A stretch of DNA of 64,000 nucleotides from Isoetes taiwanensis (GCA_021234155.1 JAJEKV010000192.1:145001-209000); one strand, 5' to 3'. Numbered from the stretch's first letter, positions 46,925-57,600 are shown. Notes: generated by a model not told the origin, from the sequence alone. Made by a program: numbers and translations.

Positions 46925-48295
46925 TTTCTTTATAATCCCCTTTCTTAAACCTGCCTAATTGTATTGATGAGTTGCATGTTCATAATTTTTATCATCATAC
47001 AAAAGTTTTTCTTTCCCATTCTAACTCTTTGTCTCAAAGTCTTTCTAATGTGCAACCATTGCATTGCTTTATGTTGTTAAGGAAACACATACATTAATTT
47101 GTTTATGTCTGTCTTGTGCGTGTTTTTCCAAGAGGACATGACTTTGAAGTGTGATTTAAGCCATTTCACTCTCGGGGCATGGAGGGCAACCCTCCGTGCG
47201 CAGCACCTTGTTAACATTTGTTTTGCCTGCAGCTTATTGGCTATATCATCCCGGGTGCGATAAGGATGCAGTGACAGGCCTGGCCAGTTATCCCCATGAT
47301 AACTGGATATCCCATCATACTTGACCATTGGTATTCATGAAATAATTTTAATGTATGCTTTGTTGGTCAATAATTGACAATGCAATCAAGCCCAAAAAAT
47401 ATGGTAAAGAATTTAATCTTTATCCTTTAAAAGGAAAAATAGAACTTATTTATCATAGGCCCAAAGGCTACACTCGAGTAACAATGTACAACATAGGTAT
47501 ATAATATCCAACTTCAAATATATGTATTATCCATGAAGTCTCAGACTAAGAAATTCTAGATATCAACATGACTCTATTAATTCCGTCGCTCAACTGCTCG
47601 GCTACACTCGGGTTGCTCCCTCAACTCTGCTTACACCATGAAATAAAAGGGAGTTAGCCACAAGGACTAAGTGGGGGTCGAGGCGCTGGTAATTCTAGGT
47701 ACCTAGACATACAACATGCAATGTACAGTCCAAAACATTATTTAATCAAGGCTTACCATCATGCGCCTATCCCTGTAATCACACTTGTCAACACATGTCT
47801 ACAATTATATTATCATGGCACCTAATCTTCAAGATATCATGCACATCACCATGTTAAAAATAAGACAAGTAATTAGGACAATCATAAGGTGCAACCAATA
47901 TTCCTCTGGGTACTGAGATGGCCAACTCGGCTGATCAGGCCAGTGGCATAGGGGCGGGGTAAGCCTCGTGTGTACACACCCTTCCACACTGCGTCCAGCA
48001 TTGGAGGACCACTTAACCATGAGTTTGACGTTGCACCCACGTTGGGTATCAACGCCCCATGTTTCATTAATATATGCTAACAATGGTGGCAATAATATTT
48101 GTGTATCAGCCGTGAGACTTAGACCATGGCATCTAGTCTTCGGCCCCCAGAGGACTATATCAAAGAAGAGCATGTTACATGTAATACGAATTCAATCTAA
48201 AGTATCTTCATGGCAATGCAAGCACATTAGACATCAACAACTTGGCAAATACATATCAAGAAAGCGAAGGAACTTAATAATCCTAGTGCAATATC
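46925..48295. other. No gene seen
   Basis: Short frames only. About 47920-48140 is CG-richer, and both strands carry a frame there, neither with recognisable motifs. It may be part of an LTR element. Confidence 0.3.
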
Positions 48296-48297
48296 GA

Positions 48298-48437
48298 CAA
48301 TTCAGCAAGGGAAAATAACACATAACTAACAAGAGAAACGACACCATTAATGTCCTATTTCCAAGAACAATTCAGCAAGGGAAAATAACACATAACTAAC
48401 AAGAGAAACGACACCATTAATGTCCTATTTCCAAGAA
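48298..48437. repeat. 70-bp perfect tandem duplication
   Basis: The block beginning CAATTCAGCAAGGGAAAATA at 48298 is repeated without a visible difference from 48368. Confidence 0.95.
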
Positions 48438-48469
48438 CATAGAACAAAAGAAGTTATGGGACAAAATGG

Positions 48470-48545
48470 GCTTCTACGGGTTTGAACCCCAAAACTGAGG
48501 TAGCACTAGAAGTCTTAACAAATTCCCTTAACCAACTCTACAATA
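48470..48545 (-). other. tRNA-derived sequence (SINE head or tRNA pseudogene)
   Basis: On the minus strand GGTTCAAACCC (48478-48488) fits the B box, and TGGTTAAGGGA (about 48527-48537) fits the A box with the right order and spacing. No full cloverleaf is evident. Confidence 0.4.
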
Positions 48546-48549
48546 GAGT

Positions 48550-49776
48550 TTATTATGATAAAAATACCGAAATGTTTTATTTAAACGCGATGAGAAGCTT
48601 TTATGTTTTATCTTATTTTTAGGGTATAATGCATTGACGGCGGAGGCAAAAGCGCCTGTGACATTTCGGCCACTCTCCGGAAGAGAAGTTGCAGCTTGGG
48701 TTCTCATGAAACTGCGCAGCTGTGAAGCAGATTATCATAATCCAAGAAAGCAGTAGCCAGTCATTCTATATCAGAAGTTTACATACGGTAAGATGATTCT
48801 AAGAAATCTCTGTAGACTTCTAAGCAATATTTTTAGTTTCGAGCTTCAAGGAATAGATCGAATCCATGCTAATAGCCAATCACAGAGCAAACAGAATCGG
48901 CTGGAATCTCTTCTACGCAGTAAAGGACAGCGATGGCAAGGAGTTCTAGAATTCTTGGGTGCCGCTTGATCACAGAGCAGTAACACAGCCCAAAGGTTGT
49001 CTACTTCTGGATTTACTACAAAGGATTCTTCCTCAGTTGTTATTCTAATCTATCTATAACAAAGAATATCAAAAGAAAAGCCGCATTCATATCAAACAAT
49101 CCTTATTTATCATGGGCACAGGAAAGAACTCTGTATCAGTATCAGATGAAGAGAAACAAGACAAGAGAAACAAGACAGAACCCATTCCAAGCTCTAAATC
49201 CACAACCAAGAACCCACATTTTAATTGAAATCAAGCAGACAATCTAAGACTTGAATAATCCATCCCTAGGTGTAAGCCATAACCTCCCACCTGGAATTCG
49301 CTTCTCTCTCTTTCTCTCTGTACTTTCTGCCTTCCGATCTTCTTCCAGTCCTCTGCTCCTTCTCTAATCTCTTCTCTGATTTCTTCTTCTCCTAAAAATG
49401 AGGCAACGAAATTGCCCTTTCTCTCATGTTTTATACTAAGCTAGGCTCTATGCCTATGTGACAACATAATGCTGGCTCCTTGCATGACATGGCTATTTAC
49501 ATTTATGAGGTACTTATCCCTTTCATATTTAAATGCTGCCTTAATTATAAATTATTTATCTCTCTTTATGATGCAAAGCAACGTATGGCAGCAGCATTTA
49601 TGCACCTTGCTATTATTCAGCTCAGTATTTTCATCTAACCCTTGCATGCACCCATGTATACGTAATGTTTGTATTTAACTAGCTTTTTGACATATGTGAT
49701 AATACAAAAAAAAAGAACTTCAATGCTTAGGAGAAATATAAAAGGCAAATGTTCCTTACTTGATTTTCCCGGCTAG
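48550..49776. other. No gene seen; pyrimidine-rich tract
   Basis: About 49300-49400 is strongly CT-rich (CTTCTCTCTCTTTCTCTCTG), as in some plant leaders, but no gene follows it convincingly. Confidence 0.3.
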
Positions 49777-50626
49777 ACCTTAGGCTCGTTACAAGCAGGT
49801 GGGGGAGGAGTCCTTGTGCAGAATCAGTTAGAGTGTAGGACGTGCACCTATCTAATACAGAAGTTGATGATGGAAGGTTGCACTGTCCTAGATTTCTTTT
49901 CTGGTGGTGCATTTAGCCGGGCTGCATTGTGCGAGGGCTATAAAGCATTATTTTTTGAGATAGACGAGAAGCTGCAAATTAAGGTTGTTTAGATATTCGA
50001 ATAACTCGACGTTATATTAGACGAGAAAAAATCAAGAGCTCGAGCATTACAAAAGATAAAAGAAGGCAAGAAGAAGGCCTCTGGATCAAAAAATGTTCCT
50101 CTGCCTGAGCTTCCTCCTCTTGAGACACCTTGTCCATTCTCCTCTACAACCACACGAAGTGCAATCCATTCTGAGAATGGCCAAGAGCTCGATTCAGGAA
50201 GAGCTCAAAATAGCAGCGGCCCTTGGATCTCCAGATCTGCAAGTATTTAGGAGAAGAAAAGATACCATCAACACACTGACAGGGACCACGCTGGTGAATA
50301 CTCAGGATATAATTCAAAGGACCTCAAGATTCGAAGAACAGGTTGCCATGAATCCAGAGTCTGTAAATGTCGTCATGGAAACTCAGGAAGGGGAGTGTGA
50401 AGAAGAGTTGAAGGATGGAGAGGAAGAGGTTCCTAAGACATTAGACCATTAGCCTGAGGATGAGGTGAATGAGGAACTGGGATCTGAAGAATTCGTGGAC
50501 AAGATGGAAAGAATCAAGGAGGCAGCACAACAACCTCTTGTAATATATCTGAAGAACATGGACAGGAGCATTCAGGAGAGGTGCCTTCAGACGCATGAGA
50601 AACCTGTACTTACATTCCTGGGTTGA
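49777..50626 (+). pseudogene. DNA methyltransferase-like protein remnant
   Basis: The first frame (49777-50250) reads KLMMEGCTVLDFFSGGAFSR, then AALCEGYKALFFEIDEKLQ. The spacing of VLDxFxGGxxSxAAL and a following EID resembles the AdoMet-binding motif I of N4/N6-type DNA methyltransferases (VLDPFxGSGTT...EID). No PPW or PPY catalytic motif is visible here. Two in-frame stops (49990-49992 and 50002-50004) follow, then a Lys-rich and Pro-rich tail to 50250. A second frame (50093-50626), broken by one TAG at 50450-50452 where CAG fits, is acidic and helical (TLTGTTLVNTQDIIQ, EGECEEELKDGEEE). The two frames were probably one protein. It could belong to a mobile element or an old viral-type insertion. 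Confidence 0.45.
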
Positions 50627-50755
50627 AAACAATATAATTAATTTTTATTGACCAATGAGAATTTTTATCCAAATTTTCTTGTTTTAAAGTTGCTAAGATC
50701 ATTTTGTTGCTTATTCAGGAGAGGTGCATACTTCATCTGAAATATACTTAAGGCT

Positions 50756-51300
50756 TTCTTTTGCAAGGCAAATTGGGCGGGCGCCCAATTTGGTTGCTGT
50801 AGATGCCAGCAGCTTAAGTTCAATGCATTCCTTGACCTCCTGGGGTAATTGGGTGGGCACCCAATTTGAGCCTCAGATAAACATTTTGAAGTATGGCTAG
50901 CTTTCCTTTGCAAGGCAAACTGGGCGGGCGCCCAATTTGGTTGTTGTAGGTGCCAGCAGCTTTAGTTCAATGTATTCCTTGACCTCCTAGGGTAATTGGA
51001 CGGGCACCCAATTTGAGCCTCAGATAAACATTTTGAAGTATGGCTAGCTTTCCTTTGTAAGGCAAACTGGGCGGGCGCCCAAATTGGTTGCTGTAGGTGC
51101 CAACAGCTTTAGTTCAATGTATTCCTTGACCTCCTGGGGTAATTGGGCAGGCGCCCAATTTGAGCCTCAGATGAACATTTTGAAGTATGGCTAGCTTTCT
51201 TTTGCAAGGCAAACTGGGCGGGCGCCCAATTTCAGCACCAGGAAGGGATACAATAATTGTTTGACCAGGAAGGGAAACTGGGCAGCCACCCAATTTGAAC
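50756..51300. repeat. 147-bp satellite with paired GGGCGCCC-type palindromes
   Basis: Units start at 50761, 50908, 51055 and 51202 with TTG(C/T)AAGGCAAA(C/T)TGGGC, spaced exactly 147 bp. Each holds two versions of (A/C)TTGGGCGGGCGCCCAATTT, so the palindromic core recurs about every 65-76 bp (near 50772, 50848, 50919, 50994, 51066, 51140, 51213 and 51278). Between them TGCCA(G/A)CAGCTT and GCCTCAGAT(A/G)AACATTTTG recur. Confidence 0.95.
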
Positions 51301-51447
51301 CGGAGTCATTCATTTTGGAATATAGAATATGAGTTGGATTAATAGTATATCTCAAAGAACTATGTATTACAAAAGCATGTGTGTACTTGTTGGATACTAA
51401 CACAACCAGGTTACAACAAGATGACAAGTACTATTACTCTTTTACTA

Positions 51448-51717
51448 TTACTTCTGAATCATCGTCACTAGCCGCTCCAGAGTCCTTTCGATCGTGAACA
51501 TTTGATGCTCTCTATTCCATATAAGATGGATGATAACATCGAAAGGATCAGGACAATGGCGAGGATTGAGAGCAACAGTAGTCAGCCAGTCTTCAAGCGG
51601 TATACCTCGTTCGCGGCACTGCCTGAAGTCCTCATGATTCATCTTGCAAGTAATGGAATCACGTTCAGGACCAGAATGTGCCATAGCTACACGGAGGCCG
51701 AAGTTGATGGTCGGCAA
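51448..51717 (-). CDS. Small hypothetical protein, divergent partner of 51825-52157
   Basis: The open frame is read from a TTG at 51717. The first ATG is at 51684 (MAHSGPERDSITCKM), giving 78 codons. Features are ITCKM, a Cys at the centre of FRQCRERGI, GIPLEDWLTTVA, then VIIHLIW and a basic helix (TIERTLERLVTMIQK). The downstream plus-strand ORF shares ITC-x-M, a central Cys, GI-x-L-x-x-WLT and a (V/I)I-x-x-(I/V)W box at similar spacing, so the two look like old paralogues. I know no family. The shared pattern argues against chance. It may belong to the same element as the methyltransferase-like remnant. Confidence 0.5.
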   Translation of the reverse strand: MPTINFGLRVAMAHSGPERDSITCKMNHEDFRQCRERGIPLEDWLTTVALNPRHCPDPFDVIIHLIWNREHQMFTIERTLERLVTMIQK

Positions 51718-51767
51718 TTTGATGTATATTTATAACCACCAAAATTATTGATGGTATATACATAGAA

Positions 51768-51815
51768 ATTATTGGATATATATACTACGTATGAGACTCG
51801 TATATATCCAATAAT
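51768..51815. promoter_or_regulatory. AT-rich palindrome between divergent ORFs
   Basis: ATTATTGGATATATATAC (51768-51785) pairs with GTATATATCCAATAAT (51800-51815) across a 14-base loop, with a two-base slip. It contains TATA and CCAAT/ATTGG motifs on both strands and lies between the two divergent small ORFs, as a shared bidirectional promoter would. A replication hairpin is another possibility. Confidence 0.5.
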
Positions 51816-51824
51816 GTTGCTACA

Positions 51825-52157
51825 ATGGACATCAATAATTTTATGGGTATAAGTATAGCTGCATTCGAGGGCATAAGACATTCATTTGCTATATCTCGAT
51901 GTCTTGCTAGAGTTCTTCAGAGGTCGCAATTGCCTCCTCCTCCTGAACATCTCGACACCATTACTTGCTCTATGAGCTTCAAAGATCTTCATGCATGCGG
52001 GCTAAAAGGGATCACCCTTGATCCCTGGCTGACTGGTATAGCAGAGGGTCGAGAGAGAGATTCTCCCGGCGAGTACCGTGTTGTTATCAATATTGTTTGG
52101 GTTCCAGAGCGCGACACTTATGAGATTGATAAAATCATCAATGCCTATAATCTATGA
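51825..52157 (+). CDS. Small hypothetical protein, divergent partner of 51448-51717
   Basis: ATG at 51825 starts a 110-codon frame (MDINNFMGISIAAFEGIRHS). After a basic N-terminal region (RCLARVLQRSQLPPPPEHLD) it carries TITCSM, a central Cys (LHACGLKGI), GITLDPWLTGIA and VVINIVW, then YEIDKIINAYN. The order and spacing match the minus-strand ORF, with about a third of residues identical by eye over the core. It is intact, with no signal peptide or membrane segment. Function is unknown. A composite repeat begins about 30 bp after its stop. Confidence 0.5.
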   Translation: MDINNFMGISIAAFEGIRHSFAISRCLARVLQRSQLPPPPEHLDTITCSMSFKDLHACGLKGITLDPWLTGIAEGRERDSPGEYRVVINIVWVPERDTYEIDKIINAYNL

Positions 52158-52184
52158 ATCATGTATGTCATAAGAGTTTATCCC

Positions 52185-53599
52185 ATCGATCCGAGACATC
52201 GGACCGCCATTCTAGAATGGGACGAGCATGCATGTCTTGCATGCATGCATGCGGCGCATGCCTTCTCTGGTTGGGAGTTCGCTATTTTAGGCGCAGTTCT
52301 GCATCAACGTCTCATCGGGCGCTTCCTCTTCTCTCTCAGCAGTACCTTATTCTCTTTTCTTTGAATCCAGGCAGGGGAGGGGCTTCTCCCTACTTGATTT
52401 GGCCAATTTGGCGTTCTTTCATGTTGTGGCATGTCCTTTTCTCGGCCTTGGCTCTTCTTTGGCCTTCATCCTGTGACCTTCGTCCTCGATCCCAGTTTTG
52501 TTAAGGAAGTCCTTTGGTATTCGGGCGGTTTGTTGGTTTCATGCGAGCCCCATTCTAGAATCCCATCGATCCGAGACATCGGATCGCCATTCTAGAATGG
52601 GGCGAGCATGCATGTCTTGCATGCATGCGTGCGGCGCATGCCTTCTCTGGTTGGGAGTTCGCTATTTTAGGCGCGGTTCTGCATCAACGTCTCATCGACG
52701 CTTCGTCTTTTCTCTCAGCAGTACCTTATTCTCTTTTCTTTGAACCCACCCTCCCCCCCTTCTTTGTTTATTGTATTTGTCGCCTGGCCCGCGTGACCAG
52801 CCCCTCTATTTGAAGAGGTTTTTGTTTTGGGTGAAAGCATGCTAGGGTGTACCATTTAAATTACTTTTTAGGTAGTGCGAAACTACCCAGAAAAGTACCC
52901 AGCACTGGGTACTGGGAACTTGCATAAATCCCACAATAAACAATAAGTTTGAGAGTTAATTAATTTATTTTAGTCTCTAATAGTATTGTTATTCTCTAGT
53001 ACCATAGATTGACATGTTGTTGAACTTCAATTCAAAAATTTTCGATTGATTTTAACGGAAAGAAAAACCAGAAAGTACCAGTTTTAAAAGTACCTAGTGT
53101 AGGTACTTTTGAGGGTTCCAAAAGTGGTACACCGTAGCATGCTTTTACCCTTTTATTGTCGCGTGGCACGCGCGATCAACCCCTCCACTCTGGGAGGTTT
53201 GTTTTGTCACGTTTTTTTGTGTTGGTGATGTGCAGGTACAAGCTGGCGAGCGGCATCTGTTTCGACTTCTCCATTCGTGGGTTTTGGGAGCGATTTCTCT
53301 GCCTTACGTTTGTCCAAGCCCCTTGCCGAAGGCTTATCACTAGGGTTTTTCCTCGAAAACCCGAAAGGGCGGGGTTTTTTAATCCCGGTGATAAGCTTTC
53401 GGCAGGTACACCAGCCAAACATCTATTAGCATTGTATTTTATGGGGTCCAAATTATATAATTGGATATTCCCTTTATTTTTCATGGGTAGTTCGCATGTG
53501 TGCAGTTACCCACTATCCACCATTGTAGAAAATCTGCTGAGATGAATGAGAAGCCTAGCTAGGCGGTTTGTTGGTTTCATGCGAGCCCCATTCTAGAAT
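52185..53599 (+). repeat. Composite repeat, right copy
   Basis: Same arrangement as 45246-46310: a short unit (52209-52561, 353 bp) and a long unit (52589-53599) bounded by ATTCTAGAATGGG(G/A)C and its complement. The long unit is 1,011 bp because a 322-bp element is nested in it; without that it is 689 bp, close to the left copy. The 5.9 kb between the two composite repeats holds the methyltransferase-like remnant, the satellite and the divergent ORF pair. Confidence 0.85.
52829..53150. mobile_element. 322-bp MITE nested in the composite repeat
   Basis: Inverted ends GGGTGAAAGCATGCTAGGGT and GGGTAAAAGCATGCTACGGT (right end complemented) continue as GTACCA. TTTT flanks both sides. The matching composite repeat at 45.6-46.3 kb lacks the block, which shows it is an insertion. 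Internally it carries AGTACC words in both orientations. Confidence 0.8.
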
Positions 53600-53717
53600 A
53601 TGATATAACTGTATTATGCAGAATTCATACGTGATCTTATAGTGTTGTATCTGATCTAGCATTTTATGTTGAATAAATTAAATTTGTGGCAGTCTCAATT
53701 TTCATTTGCCCGCAACT

Positions 53718-53810
53718 TCAAGGAAATTGGGCGGGCGCCCAATTTCCTCGGGCCTCCAGGGAACTTTGTTCAGACCATTCCCAGAGCAAAGTGGGGGGCC
53801 GCCCAATCTC
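53718..53810. repeat. Stray copies of the satellite palindrome
   Basis: AAATTGGGCGGGCGCCCAATTT-like sequence occurs near 53724, and a weaker version (GGGGGGCCGCCCAATC) near 53790, about 65 bp apart, 2.4 kb from the main array. Confidence 0.8.
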
Positions 53811-53996
53811 AACACAAGGAATTGACATCCTGAAATTGTAGGTTTTGCTCCTTTATGAAAATAGACAGAAACCGTTATATTCATATAGAAATGGAGTACA
53901 TAGATGTCGATGATAAAACCAAGAAAACATCATGCCTCGATACAGTTAGTTCAACACAAAAAGAATAGATAATAGATAATATTAGAGAGCGAGGTT

Positions 53997-54499
53997 TTAG
54001 TCAATGCCCAGTTCTACCTGAATAAGATCCCCCAGATCGAACTCATCAATGTAACTTCGGCTATACAGATCCAGCCAGTCATCCAATTCTTGGATCGAGT
54101 GAGGAGTGTTGACGATGAGCTTCGTTGCCAAAGCTTCACGCTGTCTTTTTTCCTTCTTATACAGCTTCTTAAATAACGGTCTGAACGTGTTGTGCAGCCA
54201 AACATCCTCCATTTTCAGCAGCCTCTTCAATGCCTCTGTCCTATAAAATGGCGTTTCAATGATATGAGGCAGGCCTCCAGCTCCACCCTACTGAGGTGAT
54301 CTTCCTCATCGTTTACCCGTGCCAACCCTTCCCCATTGAGGAGCTTCGTGACTTGGGCACTGATTTCTTCTGTTCCATTCTGGTTTATCTTGTTTTGCAC
54401 CTCAACCTGCAACTGATTCGCATGGGCTAAGATTGGCTCACTAATATGGGACTGCATTTCAGTCATTGTGAATCCATATCTGCGCCTCGTTTCAACCAT
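53997..54499 (-). pseudogene. Hypothetical protein, one apparent frameshift
   Basis: An ATG at 54499 opens MVETRRRYGFTMTEMQSHIS, which runs to 54227. A second frame continues from about 54290 (LPHIIETPFYRTEALKRLL) through a basic segment (KKLYKKEKRQREALATK) to an acidic end (YIDEFDLGDLIQVELGID) at 53997. The two frames overlap, and the switch falls close to a CTCAG site, so they may be one protein of about 165 residues. The protein is soluble and helix-rich. No family is recognised. Confidence 0.4.
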
Positions 54500-54850
54500 T
54501 CTGAGTGCCCCGATATGGATCTAGGCTGCGCAGATTTGCAAAACCCGGCTTCACTAGCAACACCTCCTATAATGAAGGCGCTTTTTCATGACACCGACTT
54601 CGATGTCTCTTCCTTGCTTTAATAGACACAACGCCTGCCATCTCACCTACTTGCACAATTCTCGAAATTTTGCATCATTCTAATAAAAAAAACCACAATA
54701 TTCTAAAAATTCGCGTTCATTTCGGAGGCATATGGACTTAGGGAAAGTCCATGTATAATGAAATTGTGCTTTATTTCAATTCATTGTGATGATGTATGAT
54801 ATCTCTGTGTGCATCTCTTGTGTATTAAAAAGGGCCTCCATGCCTCTTAC
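54500..54850. other. No gene seen
   Basis: Short frames only; a short pyrimidine/purine-mixed region leading into a microsatellite. Confidence 0.4.
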
Positions 54851-54853
54851 ATC

Positions 54854-54854
<1 letters not shown>

Positions 54855-54943
<89 letters not shown>
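54855..54943. repeat. (CTAT)n microsatellite
   Basis: About 22 uninterrupted CTAT units. The open frame through it is an artefact of the repeat. Confidence 0.98.
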
Positions 54944-55194
54944 ATATTTCGAAGCCATTACTAAAAATTTTCTTTGACCGATTTTTGGAAAATCGAAAAT
55001 ATATCCCAGTATCCAAGATCTTTAAAGCCTTAGAAAAGTTACCTAAAAAAAATCCAAAAAAAATTCCATTTGCCGGGAAAACCAAATTCAAACAATAGAT
55101 AATGTGACGTATCAATTAAATACCATTTGCTAAATGCCATATATAATTTTTTTACATATGCTATATCACAAGTCATTTGTCATTACGTATAAGC

Positions 55195-55330
55195 TTTGAG
55201 ATGTATGTCATATGAGCTGATCCACATAATGACATATGTCATATATGTTATATGACATATGTCATATATGTTATATGACATATATGACATATGTCATTAT
55301 GAGCTATATAAGTTGATCCACAAACAGATA
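55195..55330. repeat. AT-rich palindromic cluster (TATGACATATG words)
   Basis: GACATATGTCATATATGTTA occurs twice in tandem, and ATGACATATGTCAT-type palindromes fill the block, with TGATCCACA at both edges. Confidence 0.85.
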
Positions 55331-55339
55331 TATGTAGTA

Positions 55340-56290
55340 CATGTCATATATAAGTCGAACTCCTTGCATGCAGTTGTCTTGTTAAAGTAGCAAATGTGCA
55401 TAATTTTAGGAAATAAGTCTTGTTAAAGTAGTGAGATAGATGATTTACACATTAATAAAAACCAGTTTGGTAAAGCATTGAAACTAAGATTAACATGTTA
55501 AATTTGGCATGTGAAGAACAAACAAAGATAAAGACCTATCATAATTTGCTCTTTTTATGACAAATCCATAGAGCATAGCATTTTGTTTTCTTTAGTGCCA
55601 GAAATTGAGAGTCCTCATGCTACTTCAAATTATGACCAGATAAAAAACCATCTGAGCATCCACTAAGGGATTTTTTATTTCCCATTTCTTACTTATAATA
55701 AGGGGTAGCGACAATCTATCACACTTGTCTAGTTGTATTTTAAGGGGTATAAGCGTATAACAAGGCATTTTTATGCGTATGATAAGGGGTTTTGGCATGA
55801 TACTAGGAACACAAATGCCATATCCAAAACACATGTAAGTGAATCCCCAGGGGCAAAATCATGAGCAGAACCATTTGCCATATGGACTTCTCCAAGATAT
55901 CATCATTTCATTGTTTGAATTGAATTGAATATATAAGTTACTCTCTTAAACACATAGTATGGATAGTGATTTCACTATAACTTGATGAACATATAAATCC
56001 CACTTTGGCACCAGGACTACAAGCCTATTTGCTTGCTTCATTGTCCAGGAAAAAGCTTGTAGCTATTGCATCAATTTGCACAGAGTCCCACAAGCTACAG
56101 ATTGAGACATATAGATGGGAACGATCGTCATTGCTGCGAGAAACGAGAATATGTGTATGTTTAAAGTTACAAGTTATTAAAGATGAAAGCCATGGTCTTT
56201 TAGGACGTCATACTTTTGAGATGGTCAGGAATCACTATTTAACCTTATCGGACTCTTGTATGGAAAGGGAGAGTGCTTTTTTTTTGCTTA
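55340..56290. other. No clear gene
   Basis: A 102-codon frame at 56005-56313 has mixed composition and no motif; the rest is AT-rich and unstructured. Confidence 0.3.
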
Positions 56291-56304
56291 TCATTACTAG
56301 AAAC

Positions 56305-56620
56305 GATCGATAATTAGTTATCGATCTTGGAGGAAAAACCGCCCTCCAAGTAATTATCGATCGCGATAACTAATTATCAAGATACTCCTCGATCTTGATA
56401 ACTAATTATCGATATTTAATTAACTTAGATAAAGGCGGTTTGCTCGGTCGTCGCTTCGATGTGTCACCTTTGATAATCGCCTGGCCCTAACGGGCCTCGG
56501 CGATTATCAAACAATCATGAACTTCGGCCCTAACGGGCCTCGTCGGCGCGTCCAAAATCGTGTGCTCGGTTACATGCGTCCTCGGCCTTAGTCGGGCCTC
56601 GGCCTTACGTGCCAAATACC
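56305..56620. repeat. Cluster of GATAACTAATTATC and CGGCCC-N-GGGCCTCG palindromes
   Basis: GATAATTAGTTATC-type palindromes recur four times in the first ~110 bp, interleaved with GGAGGAAAAACCGCCCTCC. Four GGCC(C/T)TA(A/G)(C/T)(C/G)GGGCCTCGG-like hairpins follow to about 56610. This could be an element end, but no boundary is clear. Confidence 0.6.
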
Positions 56621-57600
56621 TGGCCTCGGACGTACAGCCTCGGTCACGCATTTTTGGTTATCAGCCTTAGCTACACCGATAACCTTACCTTAGCATTGCA
56701 TTCCACGCCTGCACAACTTCTCAAAACACCACCTGTGCATGACTTGGCATTACACAGCTTGAGGTTCCAGATGAGCGTCTTCAATTATTAAGCCCTTAAT
56801 AGTCATCATGGTCTACATCATGTTCTATAATTTTTACTGATTGTCTAGAGTCATCATTACTGCAAAGGTTTTTTTCGTGAAAACCTTTCGCACATGATTT
56901 TTTTAATTTTAGTAGTAATGGTTGTGCTAGCCCATTATATGGGTCCCATGACCTCTTGGTCTTTGTGGATGTTAAAAAAAATCTATTCTATCTACTTACT
57001 TAAAATGTTTTTGGAGGTGGGTGTCCTCTTTTTTCCGGCAACCGGTAACACTCCCTTTTCCGGCCAAAAGCATGATTTTGGAAGCTAAAAAGAGTTTTCG
57101 GCCATACCTTAGTTTTTCGGCCCGTTATGTTACGTTTTTTCCTAAAAGGAGCACTACTCTGGCCCGTTACTGCTAATTAGCCAGAGAGATCGTGGCCGCC
57201 GCCTTCCATGATGTTTCATGTTTAAAAAAGAATCGCAGAGCACTTGGTTGAGGCAGATTGCTAGGCAGATTGCAGGACTTACAACGATTTCAAAATTAAA
57301 GAAGAAAGGAGGGTTGAACACAAAAAAGGATACAAGCTCTTCTAATTCTGAGATTTGAGCCGATCCAGGTTCTCCAAATCACCGTCTATGTTATTTCCCA
57401 AATCTTAGTTTCTATGCTTATGCATGAAACGTTTTGATGCAGGCTTTTGGTGAAGCAAATGATTGGTGAAGCAAAAGCTTAAGGGCTGGGTGCCAGTTTC
57501 CTGGATTCGCCACAAGACAGATCTATCTATTTCTTACGGATGCACACAGTTTTTTTTAGAAACACACAGCTTTTAAACAGAGGAACAAGAACTCAGGTTT
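56620..57600. other. No gene seen
   Basis: There is a small hairpin at 56868-56890 (AAAGGTTTTTTTCGTGAAAACCTTT) and CCGGCCAAAA/TTTTCGGCC words at 57030-57125. No coding is supported. Confidence 0.3.

Noticed and set aside
47829-48318. Overlapping frames of about 115 codons on both strands
   Set aside because: Neither has a recognisable motif or natural composition throughout. Likely LTR-type non-coding sequence.
54786-54977. Open frame through the CTAT microsatellite
   Set aside because: It exists only because the four-base repeat lacks stops in that frame.
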